Source of the DNA: Actinobacillus lignieresii
Lineage (GTDB): Bacteria; Pseudomonadota; Gammaproteobacteria; Enterobacterales; Pasteurellaceae
NCBI RefSeq assembly: GCF_900444945.1
Contig: NZ_UFRM01000001.1
Span: forward strand, 1,002,501-1,066,500
DNA: 64,000 nt
Direction of reading: 5' to 3'
Shown here: piece by piece, positions 28,502-38,134 of the stretch
Position numbering within the stretch: the first letter of the stretch is position 1
Layout: each line of letters begins with the position of its first letter
The notes under the pieces: generated by a model
What the model saw: the letters and a program-made list of their open reading frames with translations, nothing else
The model's database searches: none
Told to the model about the DNA's origin: nothing
Program-made: the position numbers and the translations under genes

Positions 28502-28505
28502 TCTC

Positions 28506-28563
28506 TTACCACGAAAAGCACGGAATGATCGGAAATCTTCCGTGTTTTCCGTGTTAGTGGTAA
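28506..28563. repeat. Imperfect palindrome of the CACGGAA dispersed repeat
   Basis: Outer arms TTACCAC/GTGGTAA and inner arms CACGGAA/TTCCGTG surround a short centre, filling the whole lemA-TPM gap and ending just before the next ATG. Related CACGGAA-rich pieces occur at 51749, 52698 and 54206. Confidence 0.6.
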
Positions 28564-28567
28564 CGCT

Positions 28568-29017
28568 ATGAAATTATTTTCTTTTCTTTCGAACAAATTG
28601 CCTGTCGATACTCAACGAATCGAACAGGCAATTTCACATTTAGAACAACAAACTTCCGCCGAATTACGCGTAGTCGTCGAACGTAAAGCCAAAGGGAAAG
28701 CCGATGCAATCACTCGAGCCAATCAGCTTTTTGATGAGCTGAAGATGCGAGAAACAGAGGAACGTAACGGTGTTCTGATTTACCTCTCGTTCAAACCGCA
28801 CAATTTAGCGATTGTCGGCGATAAAGCGATTCATGAAAAAGTCGGTCAAGTTTTTTGGCAATCGGTTTATGATGCGATGAAACAACAATGCCGACAAGCG
28901 GATTATACTCAAGCGATTTGTGAAGGCATTAAACAAGTGGAAGCACAGTTAGCCACTTATTTCCCTCGCCGTGATAATGATATGAATGAGTTGTCAAATG
29001 AGGTAGTGATTAAATGA
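28568..29017 (+). CDS. TPM-domain protein (cytoplasmic, short form)
   Basis: A 149-residue protein without signal peptide or membrane segment. RIEQAISHLEQQTSAELRVVVERKA opens the TPM (TLP18.3/Psb32/MOLO-1) fold in overlapping blocks, followed by ANQLFDELKMRETEERNGVLIYLSF, LAIVGDKAIHEKVG and a helical end. It pairs with the longer exported TPM protein that follows with a four-base ATGA overlap, and with lemA upstream. Function is unknown; the TPM domain has phosphatase-like and protein-repair suggestions in plants that cannot be carried over. Confidence 0.85.
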   Translation: MKLFSFLSNKLPVDTQRIEQAISHLEQQTSAELRVVVERKAKGKADAITRANQLFDELKMRETEERNGVLIYLSFKPHNLAIVGDKAIHEKVGQVFWQSVYDAMKQQCRQADYTQAICEGIKQVEAQLATYFPRRDNDMNELSNEVVIK

Positions 29018-29853
29018 TAAAAGCGTTTTTTAAGCCGTTTTGGTTTATCTTATTGGCATTTTTCACATTAAAAGCAACGGCTGCGGACAATTACCCTGCC
29101 GCACCGAATCCTTTTTATTATGTGACCGATTACACTAAAACATTAACTCAACAAGAATGGCGAACCTTAGAAGATGCACTAATTGCCAACCGTGTAAAAA
29201 CCAGTTCGCAAATTATTGTGGTGATTGTGCCGTCCACTAACGGAGAGGATGTCGCAAGTTATTCGCATAACTTATTTAATAAATGGGGCATCGGTCGTAC
29301 TAAAAATAATGAAAATAACGGCATATTATTACTAATTGCCAAGAACGATCGAAAACTGTTTATTGCAACCGGCAGAGGATTAGAAGGCGCATTGCCTGAT
29401 GCGATTGCTTCAACCATTATTCGCCATAATATTACGCCGTACTTCAAACAAAACTTATATGCGGAAGGGATTGCCAGCGGTTTATCCGCAATTATGGCGG
29501 CAATTAACGGTGAATATGCCGCTTATGACAGTTATGGTGAAGATAGCGGTGAAGAATCGTTAGATCAAATCGACGGTTTACTGTTCTTCTTGGTTGCCGG
29601 TATCGTGATTTTCTTAATCTTCCGACCGGGCAGAAACGACCAATACATCAGCCCGAGTGCAGCGGATCAATTAGGCAGAATTATCATCAATTCTTCTCGC
29701 CGTAGAGGCGGTTTTGGCGGAGGATTCGGGGGCGGCTTTGGCGGCGGTTCTTCCGGTGGATTCGGCGGAGGCTTTGGCGGCGGAAGTCGAGGCAGCGGCG
29801 ATAGCTTCGGCGGCGGTTCTTCCGGCGGCGGCGGCGCAGGCGGTAGCTGGTAA
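29014..29853 (+). CDS. YgcG-like TPM-domain membrane protein with glycine-rich tail
   Basis: A 279-residue protein. A signal peptide (1-23, ending ATAA) leads a periplasmic TPM domain (about 30-160) with VTDYTKTLTQQEW, SSQIIVVIVPS, NNENNGILLLIAKNDRKLFIATG in parts and RGLEGALPD. One transmembrane segment follows (~189-206, GLLFFLVAGIVIFLIF). The last ~45 residues are almost entirely Gly, Ser and Phe in GGGFGGG-type repeats. This is the YgcG/YdgH-like architecture common beside lemA. It overlaps the preceding TPM gene by ATGA, so the two are translationally coupled. The glycine tail is presumably cytoplasmic and unstructured. Confidence 0.88.
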   Translation: MIKAFFKPFWFILLAFFTLKATAADNYPAAPNPFYYVTDYTKTLTQQEWRTLEDALIANRVKTSSQIIVVIVPSTNGEDVASYSHNLFNKWGIGRTKNNENNGILLLIAKNDRKLFIATGRGLEGALPDAIASTIIRHNITPYFKQNLYAEGIASGLSAIMAAINGEYAAYDSYGEDSGEESLDQIDGLLFFLVAGIVIFLIFRPGRNDQYISPSAADQLGRIIINSSRRRGGFGGGFGGGFGGGSSGGFGGGFGGGSRGSGDSFGGGSSGGGGAGGSW

Positions 29854-29870
29854 ACACTTTTAAGCCGATA

Positions 29871-29935
29871 ACAAGCGGTTAAATTTCGGAAAGTCTTTGC
29901 AAAAAACTTCCAAAATTTAACCGCTTATTTTTTTA
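29871..29935 (+). terminator. Inverted uptake-signal pair acting as terminator of the lemA cluster
   Basis: AAGCGGTTAAATTT and AAATTTAACCGCTT are perfect 14-base complements, extended by GGAA/TTCC and followed by nine bases of mainly T. The left arm contains an exact ACAAGCGGT core. Confidence 0.85.
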
Positions 29936-30067
29936 TTTAAAATAAATACCTTTATTTATTGCGATTTATCATTATTTTATAAAATTAATTAATTCCTTAT
30001 TGCTATTTTGACTCATTTTAGGTATATCTACCCCTAATTAAATTTATGCAATACATAGGAAAAAATT

Positions 30068-32707
30068 ATGAATCAACCCTACTCCGCTATGCGTAACAAC
30101 ATCCATATGCTTGGTGATTTTCTAGGCGAAACCATCCGTGAAGCGCAAGGCAATGAAATATTGGAATTAATCGAAAGCATTCGAGTCCTTTCACGAGATT
30201 CCCGTGCCGGCGATGAAAAAGCCCGTGAACAATTACTGGATAAACTCGCCAATATTTCCACCGAAAATGTTTTACCCGTTGCACGCGCATTCAGTCAATT
30301 CTTAAATCTCACCAATATTGCCGAACAATATCAAACCATCTCTCGTCATCATCAGGACGAATCTCTCGGCAATCGTTCATTAAGTGCTTTATTTGCTCGT
30401 CTGAAAGCACAAAGCACACCGGTTGAAACCGTCATCAAAACCGTTGAGAAGTTATTAATCGAATTAGTCTTAACCGCTCACCCGACCGAAGTAACTCGCC
30501 GTTCGTTAGTACATAAACACGTTGAAATCAATAAATGTTTAGGGCAATTGGAACACGACGATTTAACCGAGGCGGAGCAAACCAAACTTAAACGCCGTTT
30601 AATGCAGCTGATTGCGCTTGCATGGCATACCAATGAAATCCGTGCGGCACGCCCGACGCCGGTGGATGAAGCGAAATGGGGAATGGCGATTATTGAAAAC
30701 AGCTTATGGAAAGCCGTACCTGATTTTTGCCGTGAACTGAACTTTCAATTAGAAAAACATTTTGACGTACAGTATGAAGTCGCACTTTCGCCGGTACGCT
30801 TTTCTTCTTGGATGGGCGGCGACCGCGACGGTAACCCGTTTGTGACTGCCGAAATCACTCAAAAAGTATTAAGAATGAACCGTTGGAAAGCGGCGGAATT
30901 ATTTTTAAACGATGTTAGCGACTTAGCCGAAGAACTTTCTATCGTACAGTGTACGCCCGAATTTCGTGAGAAATACGGTGATCATATCGAGCCGTATCGT
31001 GTTGTGGTTAAAGGTTTACGTAGCAAATTACAAAAAACTTTAACTTACTTCGGCGAATTGATTGAAGCGAAACCGACCACCGTTGATCCGAGCGAAATTA
31101 TCACTTGCGATAATGATTTATGGGAACCGCTCTATGATTGCTATCAATCGTTGCACGCTTGCGGTATGCGTATTATCGCTAACGGTAGTCTGCTGGATTG
31201 CTTACGCCGTATTCGCTGTTTCGGCTTAGGTTTATCTCGTTTGGATATTCGCCAAGAAAGTACCCGTCACGAAATGGCGATTGCCGAAATCACTCGCTAT
31301 ATCGGCTTAGGCGATTACGCACAATGGACGGAAGACGATAAACAAGCGTTTTTAGTGCGTGAACTAAGTTCTCGTCGTCCGTTAGTACCGACCAACTGGA
31401 CGCCAAGTCCTGAAACCCAAGAAATTTTAGACACTTGCAAAGTGGTAGCCCAACAACCTGAGGGGACAATTTCCGCTTATGTGATTTCTATGGCACGCGA
31501 AGCTTCCGACGTATTAGCGGTACATTTATTATTAAAAGAAGCCGGTTGCAATTATACCCTACCGGTCGCACCGTTATTTGAAACGTTGGACGACTTGGAT
31601 CATAGTGAAAAAGTGATGACCGATTTATTTAATATCAGTTGGTATCGCGGTGTGATCAACAATTATCAAATGGTGATGATCGGTTATTCCGATTCGGCTA
31701 AAGACGCCGGTATGCTTGCCGCCAGCTGGGCGCAATATCGCGCGCAAGAAGCATTGGTTAATTTAGCGGAAAAGTATCATATTGAACTCGTGTTATTCCA
31801 CGGGCGCGGCGGTACGGTCGGTCGCGGAGGTGCACCGGCACACGCTGCATTACTATCACAACCGCCTCGCTCGCTAAAATCCGGTTTACGTGTCACCGAA
31901 CAAGGAGAAATGATTCGTTTCAAACTCGGATTACCTGCGGTTGCGGTCGAAACGTTAAATCTCTATGCCAGTGCAATATTGGAAGCTAACCTACTACCTC
32001 CTCCGGAACCTAAACAGACGTGGCGTGAGATTATGAATAAAGGCGCAGATATTTCCTGTGAAATTTATCGAGGTATTGTACGCGGCGAACCGGATTTCGT
32101 ACCTTATTTCCGTAGTGCGACACCGGAGCAAGAATTAGGAAAATTACCGCTTGGCTCCCGTCCGGCAAAACGTAATCCGAACGGTGGTGTAGAAAGTTTA
32201 CGTGCGATCCCGTGGATTTTCGCTTGGATGCAAAACCGTCTTATGTTACCGGCTTGGCTCGGTGCCGGCGCGGCACTGCGCCAAATGATCGAACAGGGCG
32301 AGGAAAGTACGCTTAAAGAAATGTGTAACGAATGGCCGTTCTTCTCTACTCGTATCGGTATGTTAGAAATGGTGTTCTCGAAAGCGGATTTATGGCTTGC
32401 GGAACATTACGACCAACGTTTGGTGGCAAAAGAGTTACACCGTTTAGGTAAAACGCTTCGTGCGCAATTATCGGCGGACATTCAAACCGTATTGACACTT
32501 GCGCACGACGGACAGCTTATGGCGGATTTACCTTGGATTGCCGAATCTATCGCCTTACGTAACGTCTATACCGACCCGCTCAATTTACTGCAAGTAGAAC
32601 TGTTGCAACGTTTACGTAGCCAAGGTGAGGTAAGAGATCCGCAATTGGAACAAGCCTTAATGATCACAATTACCGGCATTGCGGCGGGTATGCGTAATAC
32701 CGGTTAG
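30068..32707 (+). CDS. ppc: Phosphoenolpyruvate carboxylase
   Basis: An 879-residue enzyme that carboxylates PEP to oxaloacetate, refilling the TCA branch and, in Pasteurellaceae, feeding the reductive path to succinate. Key motifs: [13 protein letters not shown] with the catalytic His, [34 protein letters not shown], and the Gly-rich [19 protein letters not shown] loop; the C-terminus is MRNTG. Length matches E. coli Ppc (883). ATAGGAAAAAATT provides the ribosome site. It is monocistronic, ended by an inverted uptake pair. Confidence 0.98.
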   Translation: MNQPYSAMRNNIHMLGDFLGETIREAQGNEILELIESIRVLSRDSRAGDEKAREQLLDKLANISTENVLPVARAFSQFLNLTNIAEQYQTISRHHQDESLGNRSLSALFARLKAQSTPVETVIKTVEKLLIELVLTAHPTEVTRRSLVHKHVEINKCLGQLEHDDLTEAEQTKLKRRLMQLIALAWHTNEIRAARPTPVDEAKWGMAIIENSLWKAVPDFCRELNFQLEKHFDVQYEVALSPVRFSSWMGGDRDGNPFVTAEITQKVLRMNRWKAAELFLNDVSDLAEELSIVQCTPEFREKYGDHIEPYRVVVKGLRSKLQKTLTYFGELIEAKPTTVDPSEIITCDNDLWEPLYDCYQSLHACGMRIIANGSLLDCLRRIRCFGLGLSRLDIRQESTRHEMAIAEITRYIGLGDYAQWTEDDKQAFLVRELSSRRPLVPTNWTPSPETQEILDTCKVVAQQPEGTISAYVISMAREASDVLAVHLLLKEAGCNYTLPVAPLFETLDDLDHSEKVMTDLFNISWYRGVINNYQMVMIGYSDSAKDAGMLAASWAQYRAQEALVNLAEKYHIELVLFHGRGGTVGRGGAPAHAALLSQPPRSLKSGLRVTEQGEMIRFKLGLPAVAVETLNLYASAILEANLLPPPEPKQTWREIMNKGADISCEIYRGIVRGEPDFVPYFRSATPEQELGKLPLGSRPAKRNPNGGVESLRAIPWIFAWMQNRLMLPAWLGAGAALRQMIEQGEESTLKEMCNEWPFFSTRIGMLEMVFSKADLWLAEHYDQRLVAKELHRLGKTLRAQLSADIQTVLTLAHDGQLMADLPWIAESIALRNVYTDPLNLLQVELLQRLRSQGEVRDPQLEQALMITITGIAAGMRNTG

Positions 32708-32725
32708 CTTGTAAAATTACGAAAA

Positions 32726-32763
32726 AATCGGACCGCTTACGTTAAGCAAGCGGTCTGATTTCA
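32726..32763 (+). terminator. Inverted uptake-signal pair after ppc
   Basis: AAATCGGACCGCTT faces AAGCGGTCTGATTT with a nine-base loop. Arms are complementary except for one position, and the hairpin lies 19 bases after the ppc stop. Confidence 0.7.
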
Positions 32764-32866
32764 CTGAAAGTTTACGCACTCTTACGCGATTTCTCACTTC
32801 CCATTGCTATATCCCTTCCAAAAATTGTGTTAGTATTATCAATCCTTTTTACTCATTTAGATTTTT

Positions 32867-33463
32867 ATGAATATCCGCCTAAATATCATTTTATTAATTA
32901 TTGTAGCGGCTTTGGCTGGTTGGTATGTCAGCCAACAAAAACCGGAAAATGACGGCTTGGATCAATTAATTAAAAAAGAAGGAAATCCGGATTATACGGG
33001 CAATCGTATTACGACTTCTGTTTATGATCTAAAAGGTAAGCCGCAATATTTTGCCGAAGCAAAAGAAATCAAACGTTATCAAAATACCGAACTGACCGAA
33101 TTCATTCAGCCCTTGGTGGAATTATTCGATGCGGAAACCGCGCTTAAGCAATGGAAAGTCAGTGCGGATTACGCAGAAATTACCAAAGAAAAAATACTGA
33201 ATCTCGACGGTAACGTAAAACTTCAAGCGCTGGATAAGAATGCGCGTTTACAAAAAATTGAAACCGATAAACTTCGTATCGATTTAAATACGCAAGATAT
33301 TTCTACCGAGAGCGTAGTAAAATCCGTCGGATTAGGCATCAGTACGACCGGTACGGGTTTAAAAGGTAATTTAAAACGGCAGGTGGCAACGATTACTAAA
33401 GATGTAAAAACGTATCTTGAACCGACAATCATTAAACAATCTAACGACGAACAAAAAAATTAG
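32867..33463 (+). CDS. lptC: LPS export ABC transporter periplasmic protein LptC
   Basis: A 198-residue bitopic inner-membrane protein: an N-terminal membrane anchor (about 4-21) followed by a periplasmic beta-jellyroll. NRITTSVYDLKGKPQYFAEA in overlapping parts, LTEFIQPLVELFD, WKVSADYAEI and LNLDGNVKLQAL match LptC. It receives LPS from the LptBFG transporter and passes it to LptA. It is first of lptC-lptA-lptB, with lptA 24 bases downstream. Length is close to E. coli LptC (191). Confidence 0.93.
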   Translation: MNIRLNIILLIIVAALAGWYVSQQKPENDGLDQLIKKEGNPDYTGNRITTSVYDLKGKPQYFAEAKEIKRYQNTELTEFIQPLVELFDAETALKQWKVSADYAEITKEKILNLDGNVKLQALDKNARLQKIETDKLRIDLNTQDISTESVVKSVGLGISTTGTGLKGNLKRQVATITKDVKTYLEPTIIKQSNDEQKN

Positions 33464-33487
33464 AGCATTTTCTCTGAAGGATACATA

Positions 33488-33991
33488 ATGAAATTTGCAA
33501 TTAAATCTATGGTGTTTACGGCTTTATTAAGTACCAGCCTCTCGTCCTATGCACTCAAAGGCGATACCGACCAACCGATTAATATCGACTCGGGTAGCCA
33601 ATCGCTTGATATGAATAGTAATGTCGTGACATTTAGCGATAATGTCGTCATTACTCAAGGTTCGATTAAAGTTACCGCAGATAAAGTAACGATTATTCGT
33701 CAAGAGGGCAAAAAAGAGACCCTCGAAGCAAGCGGTTCTCCGGTCACTTTCCAACAAACGCTGGATAACGGTAAACCGGTAAACGGAAAAGGTAATAGCG
33801 TTCACTATGATTTAAATTCCGAATTTTTAACCTTAGTCGGTAATGCGGAATTAAAACAGCAAGGTAGTTTTATCAAAGCCAGTAAAATTACTTATGATGT
33901 GAAAAAACAACAACTTAAAGCTAACAGCGGAAATAAATCTCGTGTCAAAACGATACTTATTCCGAATGAATTAAACGATAAGAAAAAATAG
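33488..33991 (+). CDS. lptA: Lipopolysaccharide transport periplasmic protein LptA
   Basis: A 167-residue periplasmic protein. The signal peptide (1-22, ending SSYA) is followed by the OstA-like beta-jellyroll: DQPINIDSGSQSLDMNSNVV, TFSDNVVITQGSIKVTADKV, GNSVHYDLNSEFLTLVGNAE. LptA monomers form the bridge that carries LPS from LptC to LptD at the outer membrane. GAAGGA lies before the ATG. Three bases separate it from lptB. Confidence 0.95.
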   Translation: MKFAIKSMVFTALLSTSLSSYALKGDTDQPINIDSGSQSLDMNSNVVTFSDNVVITQGSIKVTADKVTIIRQEGKKETLEASGSPVTFQQTLDNGKPVNGKGNSVHYDLNSEFLTLVGNAELKQQGSFIKASKITYDVKKQQLKANSGNKSRVKTILIPNELNDKKK

Positions 33992-33994
33992 GTA

Positions 33995-34726
33995 ATGCCA
34001 ATGCCAACGCTTTATGCCGAACATTTAGCAAAAAGCTATAAAAATCGCCAAGTGGTAAAAGACGTCAGCTTAAATGTTAAAGCCGGTGAAATCGTGGGAC
34101 TGCTCGGTCCTAACGGAGCCGGTAAAACGACAACCTTTTATATGGTGGTCGGTTTAGTACGTCACGATCAAGGTCAAATTCGTATTGATGATCAAGATAT
34201 CAGCCTGTTACCTATGCACGATCGTGCTAAACAGGGAATCGGCTATTTACCGCAAGAAGCGTCCATTTTCCGCCGTTTAACGGTTTATGACAATTTAATG
34301 GCGGTGCTTCAAGTACGTAAAGATTTAACTACGCAACAGCGCAAAGCCCGTGCGGACGAATTAATCAATGAGTTTCATATCGAACATATTCGTAACAGCC
34401 TCGGGCAATCGCTTTCCGGCGGTGAACGTCGCCGTGTTGAGATCGCCCGCGCGCTTGCCGCTAACCCGCAATTTATTTTATTAGACGAGCCGTTTGCCGG
34501 TGTGGATCCGATTTCGGTTATCGATATTAAAAAGATTATCGTGAATTTAAAAGAACGCGGATTAGGCGTTCTCATTACCGATCACAACGTACGTGAAACG
34601 CTCGATGTTTGCGAACGAGCTTATATCGTAGGTAGCGGGCAAATGATTGCAAGCGGAACACCGGAAGAAGTCTTAAATAACGCTGACGTAAAACGAGTTT
34701 ACTTAGGCGATCAATTTAAGCTTTAA
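33995..34726 (+). CDS. lptB: LPS export ABC transporter ATP-binding protein LptB
   Basis: A 243-residue ABC ATPase that powers LPS extraction. Walker [11 protein letters not shown]-loop [18 protein letters not shown], signature [15 protein letters not shown], Walker [14 protein letters not shown] and the H-loop [14 protein letters not shown] are all present. A second ATG six bases inside ([13 protein letters not shown]) is an equally possible start. It follows lptA by three bases. In E. coli rpoN and hpf lie between lptB and ptsN; here both are absent and ptsN comes next. Confidence 0.97.
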   Translation: MPMPTLYAEHLAKSYKNRQVVKDVSLNVKAGEIVGLLGPNGAGKTTTFYMVVGLVRHDQGQIRIDDQDISLLPMHDRAKQGIGYLPQEASIFRRLTVYDNLMAVLQVRKDLTTQQRKARADELINEFHIEHIRNSLGQSLSGGERRRVEIARALAANPQFILLDEPFAGVDPISVIDIKKIIVNLKERGLGVLITDHNVRETLDVCERAYIVGSGQMIASGTPEEVLNNADVKRVYLGDQFKL

Positions 34727-34775
34727 GCTGATTAAGCGGATAATTCGGCAGAATATCCGTTTGAATGTGAATAAT

Positions 34776-35291
34776 ATGAAATTAACCGAATTTCTCACCC
34801 CGGAAAATATTCGTCAGGGCGTGCTTGTTTCAAGTAAAAAAAGAGTGCTTGAGTTAGCCGGAAAAATCATTGCGGAAGCGGCGAATAAATCCACCGCTTG
34901 TGCTGACGATGAAGACCTTTGCCCGATAGAATGTTTCGGAAATTTATTTAAACGGGAAAAATTGGGCTCGACCGGTATTAGTAACGGTATTGCATTGCCG
35001 CATGCGAAATTCCCCGATTCGATTGCTCTAGCCGTCGATAAACCGATAGCCGCTTTTATTCAGCTGGAAAAACCGATTGATTACGAAGCGCACGATAATA
35101 AAGAAGTTGATCTCGTTTACGCGATCATGATCCCAAGCAGTTGCTGTGAACAATATAAAAACGGGTTGCAAGAAATCGCCCAACGTTTAAACGATAAAAC
35201 CTTAACGAAACAGCTACGTTCCGCAAATAACGCCGAAGAAATCTGGCAATTATTGGTTTATGCGGATAACCAAATTCTTGAGCAAGAATAA
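34776..35291 (+). CDS. ptsN: PTS IIA-like nitrogen regulatory protein
   Basis: A 171-residue IIA-Ntr protein. I use the ATG at 34776 (MKLTEFLTPENIRQG); an in-frame TTG at 34761 would add five residues. The phosphorylated His lies in TGISNGIALPHAKF. PtsN adjusts potassium and envelope physiology rather than sugar import in E. coli. A Cys-rich insertion (STACADDEDLCPIECFGN) and CC in the PSSCCEQYKNG segment are unusual compared with E. coli PtsN. It sits between lptB and rapZ without rpoN, as in other Pasteurellaceae. An uptake core (reverse) lies inside the insertion at 34893. Confidence 0.94.
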   Translation: MKLTEFLTPENIRQGVLVSSKKRVLELAGKIIAEAANKSTACADDEDLCPIECFGNLFKREKLGSTGISNGIALPHAKFPDSIALAVDKPIAAFIQLEKPIDYEAHDNKEVDLVYAIMIPSSCCEQYKNGLQEIAQRLNDKTLTKQLRSANNAEEIWQLLVYADNQILEQE

Positions 35292-35309
35292 TTGTTTTTG
35301 AGGAAACCT

Positions 35310-36170
35310 ATGGAATTAATCATTATCAGCGGGCGCTCCGGTTCCGGTAAATCCGTTGCGCTCAGAGCATTAGAAGATGTGGGATATTATTGTGTGGATA
35401 ATCTCCCGCTTCCGCTTATTCCAGAATTAGCCGGTTTCTTATCCAACTCAGGTCGTTCCGCCGTCGTCAGCCTTGATATTCGTAATATTCCCGAAAATCC
35501 CGAAAGCATTGAAGCCTTGTTGGAGCAATTATCAAAACTGACGATTCAAACCAAAATCATCTTCTTGGATTGCGAACGCAATACGTTAATCCGTCGTTAT
35601 AGCGACACGCGTCGTTTACATCCTTTATCAAACAAAGATCTCTCGTTAGAAAGTGCGATTGATTTGGAAAATACCTTGCTTGAGCCGCTCTATCAACAAG
35701 CTAACTATATTATTGATACGACCAATATTTCCTCGCACGAATTGGCGGAAAATCTGCGCGGCATTTTACGAGGCTCAACCGATAAAGCGCTTAAAATCGT
35801 CTTTGAGTCTTTCGGCTTTAAATACGGTTTACCTGCGGATGCCGATTATGTGTTTGACGTACGTTTCTTACCGAATCCGCATTGGAATCCGGAATTACGC
35901 CCGATGACAGGCTTAGAACAACCGGTTATCGACTTCCTTGAACGTCAAACCGAAGTACATAATTTTATCTATCAAACTCGTAATTACTTAGAAATGTGGT
36001 TGCCAATGTTAGAAAAAAATAACCGTAGCTATCTCACGATTGCGATCGGCTGTACCGGCGGTAAACATCGTTCGGTATTTATTGCCGAACAATTGGCGAA
36101 ATATTTCCAAAGTCGAGATAAAGACGTACAAATTCGTCATCGCAGTTTAGAAAAACACCATAAGAAATAA
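35310..36170 (+). CDS. rapZ: RNase adapter protein RapZ
   Basis: A 286-residue protein. The ATG at 35310 ([15 protein letters not shown]) has a TGAGGAAA site and matches the E. coli start; the upstream TTG is not needed. Walker A GRSGSGKS at the N-terminus, [41 protein letters not shown] and [18 protein letters not shown] are all conserved. RapZ binds the small RNA GlmZ and delivers it to RNase E to tune glucosamine-6-phosphate synthesis. A GlmY/GlmZ system in this organism is assumed, not seen. It is the last gene of the lptC-rapZ run. Confidence 0.96.
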
Positions 36171-36180
36171 GTTAATCTAC

Positions 36181-36236
36181 CAAGCGGTCAAATTTAAATG
36201 GATTTTTACAAATTTATTTAAAAATATGACCGCTTA
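36181..36236 (+). terminator. Inverted uptake-signal pair after rapZ
   Basis: CAAGCGGTCAAATTTAAAT faces ATTTAAAAATATGACCGCTT with an AT-rich loop containing TTTTTACAAATT. It probably ends the lpt-ptsN-rapZ transcript. Confidence 0.6.
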
Positions 36237-36257
36237 TTATTTATAAACGATCTTTAT

Positions 36258-37439
36258 ATGAAATCAGCAGATATTGTGATTATTGGCGGCGGTATGGTCG
36301 GTCTGGCATTAGCGGCACTCCTAAAAAATACCGATAGTCAAATTAAGATTATTGAAAAGCAAATCCCGCAAACCTCGGAAACTTTTTCGAATCGAGTTAG
36401 TGCGATTAACGCAACCAGTGAAAAAATGCTTGAGCAAGTCGGTGCATTGCAGCTTATTCAAACCGAGCGTTTATCGCCTTATCAAAAAATGTCGGTATGG
36501 GAACAAGACAGTTTTGCTCACATTGAGTTTGATAATAGCGATCCGAGTATTCGGCAACTCGGTTTATCTCAACTGGGATTTATTATTGAAAATAATCAAA
36601 TTCAATCGGCACTATGGCAACAAGTAAGCCGACAAGATAATGTAGAAATTATCTTAAGCGAGCCGAAAACCGTCGGCATCAACGAAAATGGTGCTTTCCT
36701 GACCTTAGCGAATAATGAAATGATTTCCGCTAAATTAGTGGTCGGGGCGGACGGTGCCAATTCTTGGCTTCGCCGACAAATGCATATTCCGCTTGTAAGC
36801 AAAGATTACGAGCAAACCGCATTAGTATGTAATGTCAAAACCGTTGAACCTCATCATAATATCGCTCGCCAAATTTTCTCTCCGAAGAGCATTTTGGCAT
36901 TTTTACCGTTAGCCGATGAAAATTTATGCTCTATCGTCTGGTCTTTACCGCCGGAAAAAGCGCAACAATTACAACATTGCGAAGTGCAACAATTTAATCG
37001 GGAGCTCACCATTGCTTTTGACAACCGCTTAGGCTTAGTCGAATTACAAAGCGAACGAACGATTTACCCGCTTACCGCACGCTATGCAAGAGATTTCGCT
37101 CAACCTCGCTTTGCTTTAATCGGGGATGCGGCGCATACGATTCATCCGCTTGCCGGTTTAGGCGTGAACTTAGGTTTTGCCGATGCGATCACCCTTGCCC
37201 AAGAGATCAAACAACATTTAACGCTCGGCCATGATATCGGCGAATATCGTCATTTACGTCGTTTTGAACGAATCCGTAAAACGGAAGCAATAAAATTACT
37301 GGCTGCGATGGAAGGCTTAAAACAGCTGTTTCAGGGAGGTCACCCCGTCAAAAAACTGATACGAGGCATAGGTTTATCCGCAACCAATCAACTACCGGTA
37401 TTAAAGAAATTATTGATTGCTCAGGCGGTGGGTATTTGA
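36258..37439 (+). CDS. ubiI: Ubiquinone biosynthesis flavin monooxygenase UbiI (VisC)
   Basis: A 393-residue class A flavoprotein hydroxylase. DIVIIGGGMVGLALA is the FAD ADP-binding site, VVGADGANSWLR the DG motif, and LIGDAAHTIHPLAGLGVNLG the GD motif. RVSAINATSEK, LAFLPLADENLCSIVWSL and the C-terminal QGGHPVKKLIRGIGL follow E. coli UbiI more closely than UbiF or UbiH. UbiI hydroxylates C5 of the octaprenylphenol ring. A separate UbiH lies 3 kb away on the other strand; no ubiF is in the window, so this enzyme might cover that step too (inference). Confidence 0.9.
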   Translation: MKSADIVIIGGGMVGLALAALLKNTDSQIKIIEKQIPQTSETFSNRVSAINATSEKMLEQVGALQLIQTERLSPYQKMSVWEQDSFAHIEFDNSDPSIRQLGLSQLGFIIENNQIQSALWQQVSRQDNVEIILSEPKTVGINENGAFLTLANNEMISAKLVVGADGANSWLRRQMHIPLVSKDYEQTALVCNVKTVEPHHNIARQIFSPKSILAFLPLADENLCSIVWSLPPEKAQQLQHCEVQQFNRELTIAFDNRLGLVELQSERTIYPLTARYARDFAQPRFALIGDAAHTIHPLAGLGVNLGFADAITLAQEIKQHLTLGHDIGEYRHLRRFERIRKTEAIKLLAAMEGLKQLFQGGHPVKKLIRGIGLSATNQLPVLKKLLIAQAVGI

Positions 37440-37505
37440 CTTGTCTGTTTTTTAGTCAGATAATATTAACCGATAGATTTTTACTGAACTATCCTTTTCA
37501 GAAAC

Positions 37506-37529
37506 AGTCTATTATCGGTACAATAGACT
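37506..37529 (+). promoter_or_regulatory. Perfect inverted repeat overlapping the promoter of the lipoprotein cluster
   Basis: AGTCTATT-ATCGGTAC-AATAGACT has eight-base perfect arms. A -10-like TACAAT (37519-37524) lies inside it with TTTTCA upstream as a weak -35. The layout suggests an operator or a hairpin at the transcript start. Confidence 0.5.
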
Positions 37530-37574
37530 ACGCCCTATAAAGGGAATTTTTCATCTTATTTTTAAGGACAACGA

Positions 37575-38054
37575 ATGAAAAAATTAGCAACAATCGGTGC
37601 GGTTGCACTTTTAGCGTTTAGCGTAACGGCATGTAACAAAGCGGATCCTGCAGCGGATTACAAAAAATTCCAAGAATGGTACCAAGTTCAAGAGCAAACC
37701 CAAGCGACCGCTCAAGCCGAATTACAAAAACAATTAACCGAAGTAATGAGCCAAGCTCAAAAAGACCCTAAAGCATTAGAAGCGGTGTTAAACACTTTCG
37801 CAGGTAAAGTACAAGAAACGTTAAAAAGTTTAGACGCGGTTGATGTGAAAAGCGCGGAAATTAAAGCGTTAAAAGATAAAACTAAAGCGGTTTTAGGTTT
37901 ATCAAACGAAGTAATTTCCGAACAAGTAAAAGTGATGGCGGCACCTACTGCGGAAGCGCAACAAGCTATTCAAGCGAAAGCGACTCAATTAAACCAAGCG
38001 GCGCAAGAGCTTCAAAAATTACAAGCCGATTTAAAAGCGAAATTTGAAAAATAA
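37575..38054 (+). CDS. Lipoprotein, tandem paralogue 1 of 3
   Basis: A 159-residue lipoprotein with a type II signal and lipobox VTAC (Cys20). The mature protein is almost wholly helical, rich in Ala, Gln, Lys and Glu, and opens with AADYKKFQEWYQVQEQ. The same ADxxKFQEW element opens the next two proteins, and LDAVDVKSAEIKALKDKTKA has counterparts in both. Function is unknown; no named family is recognised. AAGGACAACGA precedes the ATG. Position +2 is Asn, so outer-membrane targeting is likely. A hairpin separates it from paralogue 2, allowing partial read-through. Confidence 0.85.
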   Translation: MKKLATIGAVALLAFSVTACNKADPAADYKKFQEWYQVQEQTQATAQAELQKQLTEVMSQAQKDPKALEAVLNTFAGKVQETLKSLDAVDVKSAEIKALKDKTKAVLGLSNEVISEQVKVMAAPTAEAQQAIQAKATQLNQAAQELQKLQADLKAKFEK

Positions 38055-38079
38055 TTCGGCTGATAAGTTAAAATATAAC

Positions 38080-38112
38080 AAAGGTTAGAACGGAAAGGTT
38101 CTAACCTTTTTC
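38080..38112 (+). terminator. Terminator or attenuator between lipoproteins 1 and 2
   Basis: AAAGGTTAGAAC/GTTCTAACCTTT, a 12-pair stem with a six-base loop, followed by TTTTTCC. Confidence 0.85.
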
Positions 38113-38134
38113 CACATCATAAACAGGTAAGAAA

